Source of the DNA: DATJFX01 sp035495465
GTDB taxonomy: Bacteria; Patescibacteriota; Doudnabacteria; UBA920; O2-02-FULL-48-8
DNA: 20,909 nt
Direction: 5' to 3'
Assembly: GCA_035495465.1 (NCBI GenBank)
Contig: DATJFX010000023.1
Coordinates: 1-20,909 of the forward strand
The position numbers were made by a program, and so were the translations under genes. Positions 1 to 6,580 of this stretch are shown piece by piece; positions within the stretch are counted from its first letter, which is position 1; each line of letters opens with the position of its first letter. A model generated the notes under the pieces. The model was not told the origin of the DNA. It did not search any database and saw nothing but the letters and a program-made list of their open reading frames with translations.

Positions 1-859
1 GAAAAGTCATGCTTCCTCTGTGGCTGTCATTCCCATTTTTCATAAGCAAAATACTTATGGAAATATGGTATTTGGTTACAGAAAACCTTATTCTTTTTCA
101 GCTGAAGATCAAACTTTAGCCGTGGCGTTAGGTAATACAGCAGCCCAAGTGCTAACTATCCAGAAATTGTTAAACCAAAAAGATGAGTTTATGGGCATAG
201 TTAGTCACGAGTTGCGTACGCCTCTAACGACCGTAAAGGGTTTTACCCAACTTTTGCAGCATCGTTTAATTGGTACAGATAAAAATAATCAATATTTTCT
301 CGCAAAAATTAATTCTCAGATCGATCGACTTTCGCGACTAGTAAGGGATTTATTAGAAGTTTCGAAGATAGATTCAGGCAAAATGACTTTTAATAAAACT
401 AAAATCGATCTAAATGAATTAGTTAAAGATATCACTGAGGATTTACAATTTACTACAGACCAACATAAATTGGTATTATCCGGAAAAGTTCCAGGTTTAG
501 TTTTAGCCGATTATGATCGGCTCAGTCAGGTGTTGATCAATATAATAATGAACGCGATTAAATATTCACCTAGACAAAAAAGAGTCCTGATTAAACTCAA
601 AAAGGTAGATGATAATGCTGTAATTATGGTCCAAGACTTTGGTATCGGTATTTCGCCTCAATATCAAAAAAAGATTTTTGAGAGATTTTTTCAAGGCAAT
701 AAAATCGGGCCGACTGCTTTTCCAGGATTAGGATTAGGATTATTTATTTCACGGGAAATAATTTTGAGGCATCAAGGCAATATTTGGTGTGTGAGTCGAC
801 GCGGTCGCGGTTCTAAGTTTTTTATTACCTTACCTATTAAAAATCATAATGTCCAATAG
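1..859 (+). CDS. GAF/HisKA sensor histidine kinase, 3' part (5' end outside window)
   Basis: The frame is open from base 2, so the start lies upstream of the window; the GTG at 20 is internal. Residue numbers here count from that GTG. The first ~45 residues look like the end of a GAF sensory domain. A HisKA dimerisation/phosphoacceptor domain follows with His63 in SHELRTPL (codon 206-208). The HATPase domain comes next: N box around INIIMNAIKYS, G1 box DFGIGIS, F box FERFF and G2 box GLGLGLF. No transmembrane helix is visible in this part. The kinase should autophosphorylate at the His and pass the phosphate to a receiver. The response regulator that overlaps its 3' end by 11 bases is the obvious partner. 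The input signal cannot be read from the sequence. Confidence 0.93.
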   Translation, partial: KSHASSVAVIPIFHKQNTYGNMVFGYRKPYSFSAEDQTLAVALGNTAAQVLTIQKLLNQKDEFMGIVSHELRTPLTTVKGFTQLLQHRLIGTDKNNQYFLAKINSQIDRLSRLVRDLLEVSKIDSGKMTFNKTKIDLNELVKDITEDLQFTTDQHKLVLSGKVPGLVLADYDRLSQVLINIIMNAIKYSPRQKRVLIKLKKVDDNAVIMVQDFGIGISPQYQKKIFERFFQGNKIGPTAFPGLGLGLFISREIILRHQGNIWCVSRRGRGSKFFITLPIKNHNVQ

Positions 860-1217
860 ATCTAAAAAAATTCTTATAGTTGAAGATGATCCTTCTATTT
901 CTGAGTTGATTAAAACTATTCTCGATGACCAAGGATTTACAACCTATACTTGCCTAGATGGAAAAGGCGTTTTAAAAATGGCGAAGGAACTTATGCCCAA
1001 TGTTATTTTACTTGATCTGCAGATTCCCGGAGTTACTGGAGAAAATGTGACGCGATTAATAAAAAATAACCGAGAAACAGCGCATATTCCGGTTATTATT
1101 ATTTCAGCTCAAAATAATTTAGCAGCAACCGTGAGAAAAATTCGGGCCGATGATTCAATCGGTAAACCTTTTGATTTGGATCATTTAGTAGGGATAGTTA
1201 ATAAATATGCTAATTGA
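849..1217 (+). CDS. Single-domain response regulator (REC only)
   Basis: This 122-residue protein is a stand-alone receiver domain. The acidic pocket is Asp13/Asp14 in VEDD, the phosphoacceptor is Asp56 in LLDLQ, the switch Ser is Ser86 in IIISAQ, and the conserved Lys is Lys106 in GKPF. It has no DNA-binding or enzymatic output domain, so it must act by protein-protein contact or as a phosphorelay intermediate, in the manner of CheY or Spo0F. Its ATG lies inside the end of the upstream histidine kinase gene, which implies translational coupling and a cognate pair. Its 3' end overlaps the convergent ferritin-like gene by 8 bases. No Shine-Dalgarno is visible. Confidence 0.93.
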   Translation: MSNRSKKILIVEDDPSISELIKTILDDQGFTTYTCLDGKGVLKMAKELMPNVILLDLQIPGVTGENVTRLIKNNRETAHIPVIIISAQNNLAATVRKIRADDSIGKPFDLDHLVGIVNKYAN

Positions 1218-1716
1218 AAATTTTTATTCGATCATTCAGCTTGGCATGCGCTAGTTCACTGAGTTTTTCATCTGTTACTTTTTCTTCCTCTAAAGTTTCT
1301 TCTAGAGTTTGGGCGATACCCGCGAAATCTAAAAGCTCGGCCCATTCTAAAGCCGTACCGTAGCCGGCGATTTCGTAATGCTCGGCATACTGGGCCGCGC
1401 CTACTAAAGCTGCATCCAAGGCTGCAGGACCTGAAATATTTTTTATGCACCAATCTGTATCGGCAACTAATCCTTGCACGGCTTCTACAGTGGTTTTTTG
1501 AGGTTTCAGATCCAAGGTTTGGAAGATTTTCTCTAAACGTTTTACGTGATTGGCAGTTTCAGCGGCGTGAGTAATAAATGCGGCTTTTAGATCTACGTCA
1601 GTTGAGGCTTTGGCCAGTTTCGGTAAGGCTTTGGTTAATCTATTTTCAGTATCATATAAAGCTTTTAATTTCAGGATTAACAAATCCGTCAGATTCATAT
1701 TCTTCTTTTTGGGCAT
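1210..1716 (-). CDS. YciE/YciF-type ferritin-like protein (DUF892)
   Basis: A 168-residue all-helical protein of the DUF892 family, which has a ferritin-like four-helix fold. The diagnostic stretch is present: AEHYEIAGYG followed by LEETLEEEK and DEKL. It supplies Glu/His residues of the kind that bind a di-iron centre in ferritin-like proteins. An upstream LYDTENRLTKALPKLAKA helix is also typical. Family members in enterobacteria (YciE, YciF) are associated with osmotic or stationary-phase stress; the exact reaction is not settled. The chosen ATG at 1716 gives the usual length; an in-frame ATG at 1698 is an alternative. The gene converges on the response regulator and sits just downstream of a small membrane protein gene on the same strand, possibly co-transcribed. 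Confidence 0.9.
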   Translation of the reverse strand: MPKKKNMNLTDLLILKLKALYDTENRLTKALPKLAKASTDVDLKAAFITHAAETANHVKRLEKIFQTLDLKPQKTTVEAVQGLVADTDWCIKNISGPAALDAALVGAAQYAEHYEIAGYGTALEWAELLDFAGIAQTLEETLEEEKVTDEKLSELAHAKLNDRIKIFN

Positions 1717-1725
1717 AACTTGTCA

Positions 1726-1938
1726 TTAATTGTAATGGACTAAAGTATGTACTGGCAGAATTAATTTAGATGTATCAGTTGGGGATTCGGTGACGCTGGG
1801 ATGATGGAAGAATCGGAAAAGAAAAAAGAAGGTCATCAAAATTGCTAGGCTCACCAGTCCCACCCAAAGAGCGGTATGTCGTCGCGGACGGAGATCAGAG
1901 TAGCGGATGATACCGTAAGAGTATAAAACTTGCTTCAT
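1726..1938 (-). CDS. Small single-pass membrane protein, unknown function
   Basis: About 70 residues from the ATG at 1938. An in-frame GTG at 1965 would add nine residues, but neither start has a Shine-Dalgarno. A basic, cytoplasm-like N-terminal stretch (SDLRPRR) is followed by one strong hydrophobic helix (around WVGLVSLAILMTFFFLFRFF) and a short Thr/Ser/Pro-containing tail. By the positive-inside rule the N terminus should be inside the cell. No domain is recognised. It ends nine bases before the DUF892 gene on the same strand, so it may share that transcript. The hydrophobic segment with correctly placed charges is the main reason to call it real. Confidence 0.55.
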   Translation of the reverse strand: MKQVLYSYGIIRYSDLRPRRHTALWVGLVSLAILMTFFFLFRFFHHPSVTESPTDTSKLILPVHTLVHYN

Positions 1939-2031
1939 ATTGTTATTGGTAATGGAATATATCACACAACAATATTAGCAAGGATAAGTGAACAGAAAAT
2001 TAACCCTAAACAATGGAAAGCGAAATGGACA

Positions 2032-2059
2032 TAATAAAATCCCTTTCGGGATTTTATTA
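2032..2059 (-). terminator. 12-bp hairpin, probable terminator of the Arg-rich peptide gene
   Basis: TAATAAAATCCC (2032-2043) pairs with GGGATTTTATTA (2048-2059) around a four-base loop (GAAA on the minus strand, a stable tetraloop). The U-rich run lies inside the 3' arm rather than after it, so termination may be moderate. The hairpin is nearly symmetric and could act on either strand. Confidence 0.5.
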
Positions 2060-2076
2060 ATAGGTCGGCGGGAGCA

Positions 2077-2196
2077 TTAGCGGTTTTGCCCTCTTCGATT
2101 TCCACCCATTCGGCTGGAACTTCGAGAACGGCCGCTGCGGCGACTGCGGCCATGGCTGCCCCCGTTTGAATTATTGCTGCGATTACTTTTTCTCAT
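2077..2196 (-). CDS. Arg/Ser/Gly-rich 39-residue peptide with near-perfect Shine-Dalgarno
   Basis: A very short gene read from the minus strand. The ATG at 2194-2196 is preceded by AAGGAGGTG, about seven to eight bases upstream, which is almost the full anti-Shine-Dalgarno complement and by far the best ribosome site in this part of the window. The reading frame runs 39 codons to TAA at 2077-2079. The peptide begins MRKSNRSNNSNGGSHGRSRR and continues with Arg-Ser-Gly repeats. It has no acidic residue, no Leu/Ile/Val and about one third Arg, so it should be disordered and strongly basic and could bind nucleic acid or another polyanion. A 12-bp hairpin lies 18 bases after the stop. It differs in frame from a longer Ala-rich frame over the same DNA, which lacks a ribosome site. 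No homologue is recognised; the YciG-like small basic Gly-rich proteins of yciGFE operons are only a loose analogy. Confidence 0.6.
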   Translation of the reverse strand: MRKSNRSNNSNGGSHGRSRRSGRSRSSSRMGGNRRGQNR

Positions 2197-2197
2197 A

Positions 2198-2213
2198 ATT
2201 CCCCACCTCCTTC
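2198..2213 (-). promoter_or_regulatory. Strong Shine-Dalgarno of the Arg-rich peptide gene
   Basis: Read on the minus strand the bases are AGGAAGGAGGTGGGGA, placed just ahead of the ATG at 2196. This complements nearly the whole 3' tail of 16S rRNA and decides the reading frame of the short gene. Confidence 0.8.
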
Positions 2214-2262
2214 CTAAAAATTACAACGACCAGTATTTAGCCTCGTTACAACAAAAAGGGAA

Positions 2263-3072
2263 TTAATCGATAGCTTTAAATCCTCCCGCTTCTTTAAAAT
2301 AATTTTCAGTACGTGTCAGCAAAAAACTGATTTGGTTTGGATCGCGCTGGTAGCGTTCAATGGAAAGTTTGGGCAGGTCGACCTTCAATATATTAAATGA
2401 ATTGGGTTCAGTTCGAAGGCGTGTGGAAAAAGCCGTACCAGCGCGAATAATTAATGGGGTGGTACCGGGAATTTTGTTGGCAGTAATTTTTAGATGGCCC
2501 AGGGTATTATGTAAATGGCCGGAAAGCAGCAAATCTACGCCAGTTTCCTGAAATTGTTTTAAGGCAATGTGTGCCCGGGTCAGAGGTTTGCCTGGATAAT
2601 TAATAGGCACATTGAATGGATGATGCGTAACTACTATTTTAAGGATATTTTTAGATACTTGAGAAAAAAAATCTTTTGTTTGGCGGAGCTGATAACTATT
2701 TATCCGTCCTTCAATTCTTTTCGTGGCTCGAACGGAATTTATAACTTTAATAGCCAGCTCTTGATCTAAATAGTGGGGTTCCAAATCCTCAGATATATAT
2801 TCCTTGTAATTTTTATAAGGATTGGTAAATCTTCGCCAAAGATTATAAAGCGGGATATCGTGATTACCGGGCGCGGCAATTATCTTTCCCGGGAGCTGGG
2901 ATAAAAAATTCTGTGCTTGTTCAAATTGATGTTTAGTGGCGCGCTGAGTAAAGTCACCAGAAATAATTATTAGATCTGGCCGTTTATTCTGAATAATTTG
3001 AAGCAAAGAAGGAATTAATTCTTCTTCGATCCGACCAAAATGAAGATCTGACAGATGAACAATAGTGCGCAT
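2263..3072 (-). CDS. Calcineurin-like metallophosphoesterase
   Basis: A 269-residue cytoplasmic phosphoesterase with the full set of metal-binding motifs, counted from the ATG at 3072: Asp9-x-His11 in SDLHFG, Asp40 in SGDF, Asn70-His71-Asp72 in GNHD, a THHP motif in the middle, and GHLH near residue 190. These bind a two-metal centre that hydrolyses a phosphomono- or diester; the substrate is not evident. I prefer the ATG at 3072 to a TTG at 3087, because the ATG follows the stop of the upstream lipid kinase by one base, a typical coupled arrangement, while the TTG would overlap that gene. The partnership suggests a phospholipid- or nucleotide-related substrate, but this is inference. Confidence 0.88.
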   Translation of the reverse strand: MRTIVHLSDLHFGRIEEELIPSLLQIIQNKRPDLIIISGDFTQRATKHQFEQAQNFLSQLPGKIIAAPGNHDIPLYNLWRRFTNPYKNYKEYISEDLEPHYLDQELAIKVINSVRATKRIEGRINSYQLRQTKDFFSQVSKNILKIVVTHHPFNVPINYPGKPLTRAHIALKQFQETGVDLLLSGHLHNTLGHLKITANKIPGTTPLIIRAGTAFSTRLRTEPNSFNILKVDLPKLSIERYQRDPNQISFLLTRTENYFKEAGGFKAID

Positions 3073-3073
3073 A

Positions 3074-3967
3074 TTACTTTGGAACAATTACTTTTAAAGC
3101 CTGAGGCACTATTTTATAGTGCAAAGGTGTGGCCAATGCAGCAACTTCGCCGTCTAGAGAAATATGTAAAAATTTTTTTCGTGAGTCAATAACAAGTTCC
3201 TGGGTTTGATAAGCGTCAAAGTCTTCTTGTTGTTCAAGAGTCCCGCGCAGTATATGCCAAGCAAATTGTAACAGTCGGAAGCGGGAGTGGCGATGGGCGA
3301 TAAAGATGCTTAAAAAATGTTGATTGAGATAAGTACGCGCGCCAATTTCTAAACCTGTTAAAGAATATCCATTGTTGCCCACGAATATAAAAGGCGTCTT
3401 TATAGAAAGTTCTTTTTCCTGGCTTTTAAGCTGCACTTGCCATACGGGATAACGATGAAGAATTCGAAGTAAGCTTCTTAGAAAAGCCAGCCATTTATTG
3501 GTGCCGAGTTTTTGGAGCTTTTCTCTATGCTTGACCATATGAGAATAAATCCCGAGACTTGAATTATTTATGAAAATTCTGTCATTGACGGAAGCGGCGT
3601 CTATGAAACTAACATTTTCACCGGCTATCACATTCACCGCCTCTTTAATAGCAAGAGGAATATTTAGGTCTTTTGCAAAATGATTGAGCGTGCCCAGCGG
3701 CAAAATACCTAATACCACTGAGGTATTTGCTAATTGCGCGGCCACTGTACCGATCGTGCCGTCGCCGCCAGCCGCTACAATAATTGGATATCCTTCACTG
3801 AGAGCTTTTAAAGTTGTATCTTTTACATCTGATCCGGAATGGATCAGAAAGATTTTGGGATTCAAATTAAAAGCTTCGAAAGATCTTTGGATTTGATCTA
3901 CTACATTGCTGATTTCTTGATTTCCCGAAGATGTATTAATCAGAACTGCAATTCTTTTTTCTGTCAT
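3074..3967 (-). CDS. Diacylglycerol/lipid kinase family protein (YegS/DgkB-like)
   Basis: A 297-residue protein of the DAGK catalytic family. The nucleotide-binding GGDGT is at residues 67-71, and the family motif LPLGTLNHFAKDL at 89-101. The C-terminal beta domain ends with the HISLDGE segment usual for the family. Such enzymes use ATP to phosphorylate diacylglycerol or a related lipid on the inner face of the membrane, recycling lipid head-group by-products. The length fits single-domain bacterial members. A metallophosphoesterase follows after one base, so the two form an operon. A -35/-10 pair upstream places the predicted transcription start on the ATG itself, which implies a leaderless mRNA. 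Substrate specificity is not determined. Confidence 0.9.
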   Translation of the reverse strand: MTEKRIAVLINTSSGNQEISNVVDQIQRSFEAFNLNPKIFLIHSGSDVKDTTLKALSEGYPIIVAAGGDGTIGTVAAQLANTSVVLGILPLGTLNHFAKDLNIPLAIKEAVNVIAGENVSFIDAASVNDRIFINNSSLGIYSHMVKHREKLQKLGTNKWLAFLRSLLRILHRYPVWQVQLKSQEKELSIKTPFIFVGNNGYSLTGLEIGARTYLNQHFLSIFIAHRHSRFRLLQFAWHILRGTLEQQEDFDAYQTQELVIDSRKKFLHISLDGEVAALATPLHYKIVPQALKVIVPK

Positions 3968-3973
3968 AACTTT

Positions 3974-4002
3974 AGTATATCGTCAGTTTCGGGATTCAGC
4001 AA
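3974..4002 (-). promoter_or_regulatory. Promoter for lipid kinase gene, predicted leaderless
   Basis: On the minus strand TTGCTG (3997-4002) is followed by 17 bases and then TATACT (3974-3979). Six bases separate the -10 box from the ATG at 3967, so transcription should start at or next to the A of the start codon. Confidence 0.6.
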
Positions 4003-4010
4003 TGGATTTT

Positions 4011-5477
4011 TTAAAGAGTATTTAAGTCTATGGTTTCGTCGATTCGAATTTGCGAAACAAAATCGGGAATATGCGACACGATCAGCATAGCTCCGCTGTA
4101 CTGATCCAAAGCGTGGGCGATTATTGGTAAGTGACGGAAATTGATATGATTAGTCGGTTCGTCCAGAATTAGAAGGCCGGGTCGCAATAAAACCAATCGG
4201 CAAAAGGAAAGTAAGCCTTTTTGTCCTTCAGATAAAGCTTGAATTTTTTGCGCTAAAAGTTTGCCATCTAAGAGAAATCCCGCAGCTGTAGCACGAAGTT
4301 TGTGTTCATCTTTTTCATGCATTGCTTCCATCAGACAATCATAGGCTGTTTGTTCGAAATTCAGGTTACCGAAATCTTGCTTGTAATAACCGATCCGAAG
4401 GTCTTTGGCAGTGGTAATTCCTTGCCCCTGACCTGTGGCTAATTTTTCAAGCATGGTAGTTTTACCGATGCCATTTGGCCCACTGATTAGGATGTGGGTA
4501 CTTTTTCTGACCGTCAGTTCTAAGTCTTTCTGTATCAGCTTATGATCTTTTACAGCTGAAATAGTCGATAGCTGTAAAATTTTTCCATCAAAATGCTTGT
4601 CGAATTCCTGCATTGGTATTGTAAACGTTTTGATGGTTTTATCTTCTTGGCGGACGCTCAGAATATTTTCTTCCGCCTCCTCGGCGGCCTCTCGCATGCG
4701 TTTGGCCACAGCGCGAAGCTTACCTCCTTTATGTGCAAACACTTCGGCTTGACTGCGCTTTTCTTTTATCTGGCTTTGCATGCGGGCATTTTGTAAATTT
4801 TCCCGCTCCATGCGGTTTTTGATCTCTTCAACCACGTCATAATAATTGCCAGTATATTGTTCGATTTTATGGGTAAAGACATCTAGGTATAGAACGCCAT
4901 CAGAAAATGCGTTGAGAAAATGCGCATCGTGGGAAATTACAATGCAGGTTTTTTCATACATCATCAGAAATCCAGTAAGATGTTCGATGCCGGCTTGGTC
5001 TAAATTATTTGTTGGCTCGTCCAGAAGTAGAATATCTGGATTCTGGATCAGTGCATGAGCCAGAAGTAAACGCGCTTGTTGCCCACCAGAAAATTCCCCA
5101 ATTTTTTTATCGAGCGGCAACTTTACATTCACGATTTCAAAAACTTCGCTGATTAATTTATCTAAGTTATATTTTTCCTCGGAAAATGCCCGGGCAAAAT
5201 ATTCTCGCACAGTTAAATCCATAAATTCTTTAGGCATGACTTGCCGGGCAATTGCAATACTGACATCTTTCGGCGTCATATAGATTGCGCCGCTCGTCGG
5301 TTTCAGTTCGCCGGTAATCATTTTAAATAACGAACTTTTCCCAGCTCCGTTTTGGCCCATGAGCGTAATCCGGCTGCCTGCACGCAAACTAAAACTGGCT
5401 TCGTCCAGGATATGTTTTTCATGTCCGTATTCGAAACTTACTTCAGAAAATCTTAATATTACATTTTCATTGGCCAT
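4011..5477 (-). CDS. ABC-F family ATPase (tandem ATPase, ribosome-associated type)
   Basis: A 488-residue soluble protein with two ABC ATPase domains and no membrane segments, the hallmark of ABC-F proteins. Domain 1 has Walker A GQNGAGKSS (41-49), signature SGGQQ (130-134), Walker B LLLDEPT with Glu154, and the switch SHD. A charged, helical linker of about 80 residues (about 215-295) follows, the region that reaches the ribosomal P site in EttA- or antibiotic-resistance-type members. Domain 2 has Walker A GPNGIGKTT (333-341), an off-consensus signature LSEGQ and Walker B LLILDEPTNH with Glu440. It may be a translation factor (EttA/Uup-like) or confer protection against ribosome-targeting drugs; the sequence alone does not decide. 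It has its own promoter and a stem-loop in its short leader. Confidence 0.92.
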   Translation of the reverse strand: MANENVILRFSEVSFEYGHEKHILDEASFSLRAGSRITLMGQNGAGKSSLFKMITGELKPTSGAIYMTPKDVSIAIARQVMPKEFMDLTVREYFARAFSEEKYNLDKLISEVFEIVNVKLPLDKKIGEFSGGQQARLLLAHALIQNPDILLLDEPTNNLDQAGIEHLTGFLMMYEKTCIVISHDAHFLNAFSDGVLYLDVFTHKIEQYTGNYYDVVEEIKNRMERENLQNARMQSQIKEKRSQAEVFAHKGGKLRAVAKRMREAAEEAEENILSVRQEDKTIKTFTIPMQEFDKHFDGKILQLSTISAVKDHKLIQKDLELTVRKSTHILISGPNGIGKTTMLEKLATGQGQGITTAKDLRIGYYKQDFGNLNFEQTAYDCLMEAMHEKDEHKLRATAAGFLLDGKLLAQKIQALSEGQKGLLSFCRLVLLRPGLLILDEPTNHINFRHLPIIAHALDQYSGAMLIVSHIPDFVSQIRIDETIDLNTL

Positions 5478-5485
5478 AGAATTTT

Positions 5486-5516
5486 AAAAATTTACCCCCG
5501 ACAATGCGAGGGTAAA
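5486..5516 (-). promoter_or_regulatory. Leader stem-loop with U-tract ahead of the ABC-F gene
   Basis: Minus strand TTTACCCTCG (5507-5516) pairs with CGGGGGTAAA (5491-5500), 10 bp with one G-U pair, around a six-base loop, followed at once by TTTTT (5486-5490). It looks like an intrinsic terminator but lies between the gene's promoter and its ATG. It begins only a few bases after the predicted transcription start, so it could be an attenuator or a 5'-end stabilising hairpin. Confidence 0.55.
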
Positions 5517-5526
5517 ATTACACTTA

Positions 5527-5555
5527 ATAATACAATTTTTTATGTCCCTAGTCAA
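5527..5555 (-). promoter_or_regulatory. Promoter of the ABC-F gene
   Basis: On the minus strand TTGACT (5550-5555), a 17-base spacer and TATTAT (5527-5532) form a good vegetative-sigma promoter. The predicted start is near 5520, giving a leader of about 43 bases that contains the stem-loop. Confidence 0.7.
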
Positions 5556-5588
5556 TAAAAGCAAGTGCTGTTCCGAAGGGGGAATAGC

Positions 5589-5617
5589 TTGACATTTTAG
5601 CCCAAATAGTATATTAC
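5589..5617 (+). promoter_or_regulatory. Promoter of the GC-rich two-gene island
   Basis: A perfect TTGACA (5589-5594) is followed after 17 bases by TATTAC (5612-5617); TATATT at 5610-5615 with a 15-base spacer is the alternative -10. It lies in AT-rich DNA upstream of the island, divergent from the ABC-F promoter. An inverted repeat TAACGA (5625-5630) / TCGTTA (5645-5650) lies just downstream, where an operator could be. Confidence 0.6.
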
Positions 5618-5695
5618 TTACTGTTAACGATTTTCTAAACTAAGTCGTTATCTGGCCCTTTTCCAACTTAGAACAAAGAATTTGAGAGGTGATGA

Positions 5696-6580
5696 ATGCG
5701 CTTGCGGCAGGTGTGTTTAGTTTTTTTTCTGGCGCTTTGGGCCCAGGTTTTAGGGGCGCAAGCACAGGAACAAGTAACCCTTAAGGCTGGCCAACAGCCC
5801 TGGGATGCGCTTACAGAAGCCGGATGTGATCCAGGTTGGCTGTGGCAGTCGCTGCAGCAAAGCGGCATCACAGAAGTCCAATTACTGAACCTTCCAGCCG
5901 GGACTGTGATTGTCATCCCTAGTGGATGCAAAGACAAGCCGACGGCTCGAATGGTTTTGCTTTCGGCTGAACTGCGCCGTGAGTTTGGAGTGCTCAAACC
6001 CGTGTCTCGAAAGAGCACGGCTAAGCCTCTACCTCAGCTTACGGCGTCCAAGGCTTTGGATTTGTCTTCACGGACGATTCCACAAGTCAATGTTCTACCG
6101 ACTCCGCCCCTCACGCATGAACAGATCGAGACGTCCTGGAAAGATCTGTGCTTGGAGTACTGGGACGTGATCCTAGTGCTCGTTGCGATTTTGATCGTGG
6201 CATTGGCGATTCCGTACAGTATTTGGCGCTTCCGGCGTTGGAAAAACTACGCGCCCATGCGCCTGAAGATGCAACAGTTTGCGATCCTGGTGAAGGATCG
6301 TTTTCTGTACCATCATCAGAGCCTTCCCCCAGCAAAGCGAGCAATCAAGCAAAAGATCAAGTACTGGGCACACCAGGGTCGGTTTGAGTTGTGGTTGAAG
6401 CGCTCCGGCTATCCCTGTGGCAAGGAGAATTTACGGAGTGTGCATCAGGATCTTTGCTGGGTTGCTGAGCATTACCCTACAGAACCGTTTCTGATGGAGA
6501 AAGTTTTCCATCGGCGCGGTTGGCTTGTCATTCGGTTTCTTTACGTGAAAGAATTGGAGGTTGCGGATGCGAAGTCTTAA
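5696..6580 (+). CDS. Signal-peptide/LysM-like/transmembrane protein, partner of the tubulin-like GTPase
   Basis: A 294-residue protein not matched to a named family. Residues 1-23 form a signal peptide (basic start, hydrophobic core, cleavage after AQA). Residues about 26-77 resemble a LysM peptidoglycan-binding domain: VTLKAGQQPWDAL aligns with the typical start, and LPAGTVIVIPSG with the typical end. Cys43 and Cys78 flank this domain and could form a disulfide. A Pro/Ser/Thr-rich linker (about 100-145) leads to one transmembrane helix (about 155-177), then RFRRW and a basic cytoplasmic domain of about 115 residues. The predicted topology is therefore LysM-like part outside and C-terminal domain inside. 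The start ATG at 5696 is preceded by AGAGGTGA. The gene overlaps the GTPase gene by 14 bases. Inferred role: membrane and wall anchor for the GTPase filament, similar in concept to ZipA or EzrA. Confidence 0.75.
   Translation: MRLRQVCLVFFLALWAQVLGAQAQEQVTLKAGQQPWDALTEAGCDPGWLWQSLQQSGITEVQLLNLPAGTVIVIPSGCKDKPTARMVLLSAELRREFGVLKPVSRKSTAKPLPQLTASKALDLSSRTIPQVNVLPTPPLTHEQIETSWKDLCLEYWDVILVLVAILIVALAIPYSIWRFRRWKNYAPMRLKMQQFAILVKDRFLYHHQSLPPAKRAIKQKIKYWAHQGRFELWLKRSGYPCGKENLRSVHQDLCWVAEHYPTEPFLMEKVFHRRGWLVIRFLYVKELEVADAKS
6556..6560 (+). promoter_or_regulatory. Ribosome binding site that fixes the GTPase start
   Basis: GGAGG sits six bases ahead of ATG 6567, inside the 3' end of the LysM-like gene. 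At that spacing the ATG is favoured over the TTG at 6561, which directly abuts the site. Confidence 0.8.

Noticed and set aside
1962..2153. 63-codon Ala-rich frame on the minus strand
   Set aside because: Its ATG has no ribosome site and it overlaps, in another frame, the 39-residue peptide that has a near-perfect Shine-Dalgarno. Its 3' half runs through the terminator-like hairpin.
3073..3087. TTG start for the metallophosphoesterase
   Set aside because: It would overlap the lipid kinase gene; the ATG at 3072 follows that gene's stop by one base and begins just before the first metal-binding motif.
6561..6566. TTG start for the GTPase gene, two codons upstream
   Set aside because: It abuts GGAGG without spacing; the ATG at 6567 is spaced six bases from it.
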